The translations under genes and the position numbers were made by a program. This document shows positions 5,212-6,772 of a DNA stretch of 6,772 nt, piece after piece (within the stretch, counting starts at the first letter, position 1; every line of letters begins with the position of its first letter). The DNA comes from an uncultured Acetobacteraceae bacterium (GTDB lineage Bacteria; Pseudomonadota; Alphaproteobacteria; Acetobacterales; Acetobacteraceae): contig CALGVL010000151.1 of the NCBI GenBank assembly GCA_937930165.1, positions 1 to 6,772 on the forward strand, given 5' to 3'. The notes beneath the pieces are model-generated. The model was not told where the DNA came from. It searched no databases and saw only the letters and a list, made by a program, of their open reading frames with translations.

Positions 5212-6772
5212 TCAATTCAAATCGCTGCGGAGCTTCGCCGCGACGTCCTCGGGGATGGGCACCGCCAGCAAACCCTCCCCCTCCGGTCCGGCCATGCCCC
5301 AGATGCGCACCTGCTCCCCCTCGGCCGCCAGGGTCCCGTCCGCCAGCAGGAAGCGATGGATGACGCGGAAAGGGCGGCCGGTGCCGAGGAGCGGAGGCGC
5401 GATCCGGTGCTCCAGCACATCGCCGAAGCGGGCCGGCGCGCGGAACCGGCAGTGGACATTGAGGGAGCCCTTGTCTGTCACCTCACCCACATCGAGGGAG
5501 GGTGGCTCGAACAGCAGGATCGCCCACGCCACGCTGCGGGAGGAGGAGCCCCTCGTCTCCGCATTCATGCGCGCCAGGGCGGCGCGCAGCCTTTCGCGGT
5601 ATTCCTGGGCTGTGGCCGTGGCGGGGGCGGCCAGGAAGACCAGCAGGCCGACATCGTCGCGGTCGCTGCCGACTACCACCGCGTCCTGCACCATGCCCAT
5701 CAGCGCTGCCAGCGCCCGCAGGCGCAGTTCCTGCGCATTGATGCGCGTGTCTGAGGAGAGTTTGAAATCCTCCACCAACCTGCCGTCGAAGCGCAGGCCC
5801 TGGTTCGGGTCGGCCTCGTCCACCCAGGTCATGGCATCGCCGGTACGGAAGAAGCCTCCCTTGTCGAAGGTGGCGGCGTTGGCGGCGGGCTCGTCGAGAT
5901 AGCCGGAGAAGACCATCGGCCCGCGCACCCGGATCTCCAGCTTGCCGTCCACGGGCACCAGCTTGAACACGGCGCCGGGCGTCGGCCTGCCTTCGTCGAT
6001 CCAGAGTGTGCCGCCGAAGCGCAGTACCATGTTGAGGTTGTGGCTGCAGCCGAAGACATAGCTCCAGGGCAGCCAGTCCAGCAGCACCGGCGGGTCATGG
6101 GCCAGGAAGGGCAAGACCTGCAGTATCTGCTGCTGGTTGACCGCCGTCATGCGGTGCGTGCCGAGCACGCCCTTCGGCACGCCCGTCGAGCCGGAGGTGA
6201 ACAGGATCTTCACCGGTGAATCGGGATTCACCTCGGCGATGATCCGGTCCAGCTTCGCACCCGGCATGTCGGCCAGCAGGCTGTCATAGGGCGTGATGCC
6301 GTTGCCGGCGGCAGCGACCACCTCGGCCCCCTCCATCTCCTCGACGGCAAGGGCGCGGGCAAAGGGGGCGGTGTCGTCCACATAGACCAGGGCCGGCCGC
6401 AGCTTGTGCAGGATGTGCCGCAGCTTGCCGAGATCCGCGCTCTGGAGGTTGTAGGGCGTCGAGACCGCAGTGTAGGGTGCCCCGATGACCTGGGCGGCAA
6501 GCGCCACCAGCGCATGCCGCACCGAATTGCCCGAGAGCACTGCGACCGGCCGCGACGACCGAGGCCGCGTGCCAGCATCGCCTGGGCGATGCGGCGGATG
6601 GCGGAAGTGGCTTCGGCATAGGTCACGCCGCACCAAGCGCCGTCCGGGCCGCACTGGCGCAGGAAGGGGCGGTCCGGCGTGTGGCGGGCCCAATGCCAAA
6701 GCCAGTCGGTGATCCGGGGCAGATAGGGGGCGAGCGGGTCAAGCGAGCGGACCAGGCGACCGCCACTCGCCA
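5212..6772 (-). pseudogene. Feruloyl-CoA synthase-like ligase, internally deleted, frameshifted and fused to half a 4HBT thioesterase
   Basis: Remnant of an ATP-dependent aryl/acyl-CoA ligase (ANL superfamily), with the N-terminus off the right edge. The first frame (6770 to about 6557) reads RSLDPLAPYLPRITDWLWHW and VTYAEATSAIRRIAQAML. After a 1-base loss near 6552-6560 the second frame reads RPVAVLSGNSVRHALVAL, P-loop LFTSGSTGVPKG (about 6204-6169), VLLDWLPWSYVFGCSHN and GGTLWIDEGRPTPG, a pattern I recognise from feruloyl-CoA synthases. Near 5971-5983 it jumps straight to VFKLVPVDGKLEIRVRGP. The intervening section of the adenylation domain, roughly 130 residues in relatives as I recall, including the TGLGATE-type motif, is gone. 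The C-terminal part GFFRTGDAM, FDGRLVEDFKLS and EVTDKGSLN (end-motif lysine kept) then runs at about 5449-5472 into CRFRAPARFGD and DGTLAAEGEQVRIW, the back half of a hotdog thioesterase, ending SDLN. The ligase cannot be active as written. Last gene before the dehydrogenase in the operon. Confidence 0.85.

Noticed and set aside
4441..5754. Plus-strand open frame of 437 codons opposite the dehydrogenase and ligase
   Set aside because: Its product is rich in Arg/Gln/Ala with no domain pattern, while the minus strand holds clear enzyme motifs.

Overview
The window is GC-rich (coding stretches look close to 70% GC, with strong G/C third positions). It reads as part of an alphaproteobacterial chromosome or large replicon. 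The best guess is an Acetobacteraceae/Roseomonas-like soil or rhizosphere bacterium. That guess rests on GC content, codon use, the divergent response regulator/Do-protease pair, an RTX metalloprotease and aromatic-acid CoA-ligase genes. It is not proof of a taxon.

Layout. (1) Bases 1-373, minus strand: receiver domain of an OmpR/PhoB-type response regulator, cut by the left edge. (2) 374-523: divergent promoter region with short repeats. (3) 524-1978, plus strand: intact periplasmic DegP/DegQ-type serine protease with signal peptide, catalytic triad and two PDZ domains, followed by a clear terminator (1987-2014). (4) 2015-2499: a gene-free stretch with an AT-rich core (about 46% GC by hand count over 2101-2260), an imperfect direct repeat and an 8-bp inverted repeat. 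It probably holds the promoter of the next gene. (5) 2500-4221, plus strand: a serralysin-like (M10B) RTX metalloprotease of 573 residues with no Sec signal, as expected for type I secretion. (6) 4249-6772, minus strand: a two-gene operon convergent with the metalloprotease, and damaged. The upstream gene is a feruloyl-CoA synthase-like CoA ligase with three lesions: a 1-base frameshift, an in-frame loss of the middle of the adenylation domain, and an in-frame fusion of its last residues to the back half of a 4HBT (hotdog) acyl-CoA thioesterase. The downstream gene is a 3-hydroxyacyl-CoA dehydrogenase of the lambda-crystallin/L-carnitine-dehydrogenase type with one 1-base frameshift.

How the genes fit together. 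The response regulator and the Do protease form a plausible envelope-stress module. The metalloprotease is a secreted exoenzyme whose ABC/MFP/OMP exporter is not in view. The minus-strand operon looks like a former CoA-dependent acid catabolic cluster (ligase, thioesterase, dehydrogenase) that has been shortened by deletions and broken by frameshifts, unless some of the lesions are sequence or assembly errors. No RNA gene, CRISPR array, insertion sequence or phage gene was seen. The most unusual thing here is the ligase-thioesterase chimera. I see no convincing new defence or mobile system.
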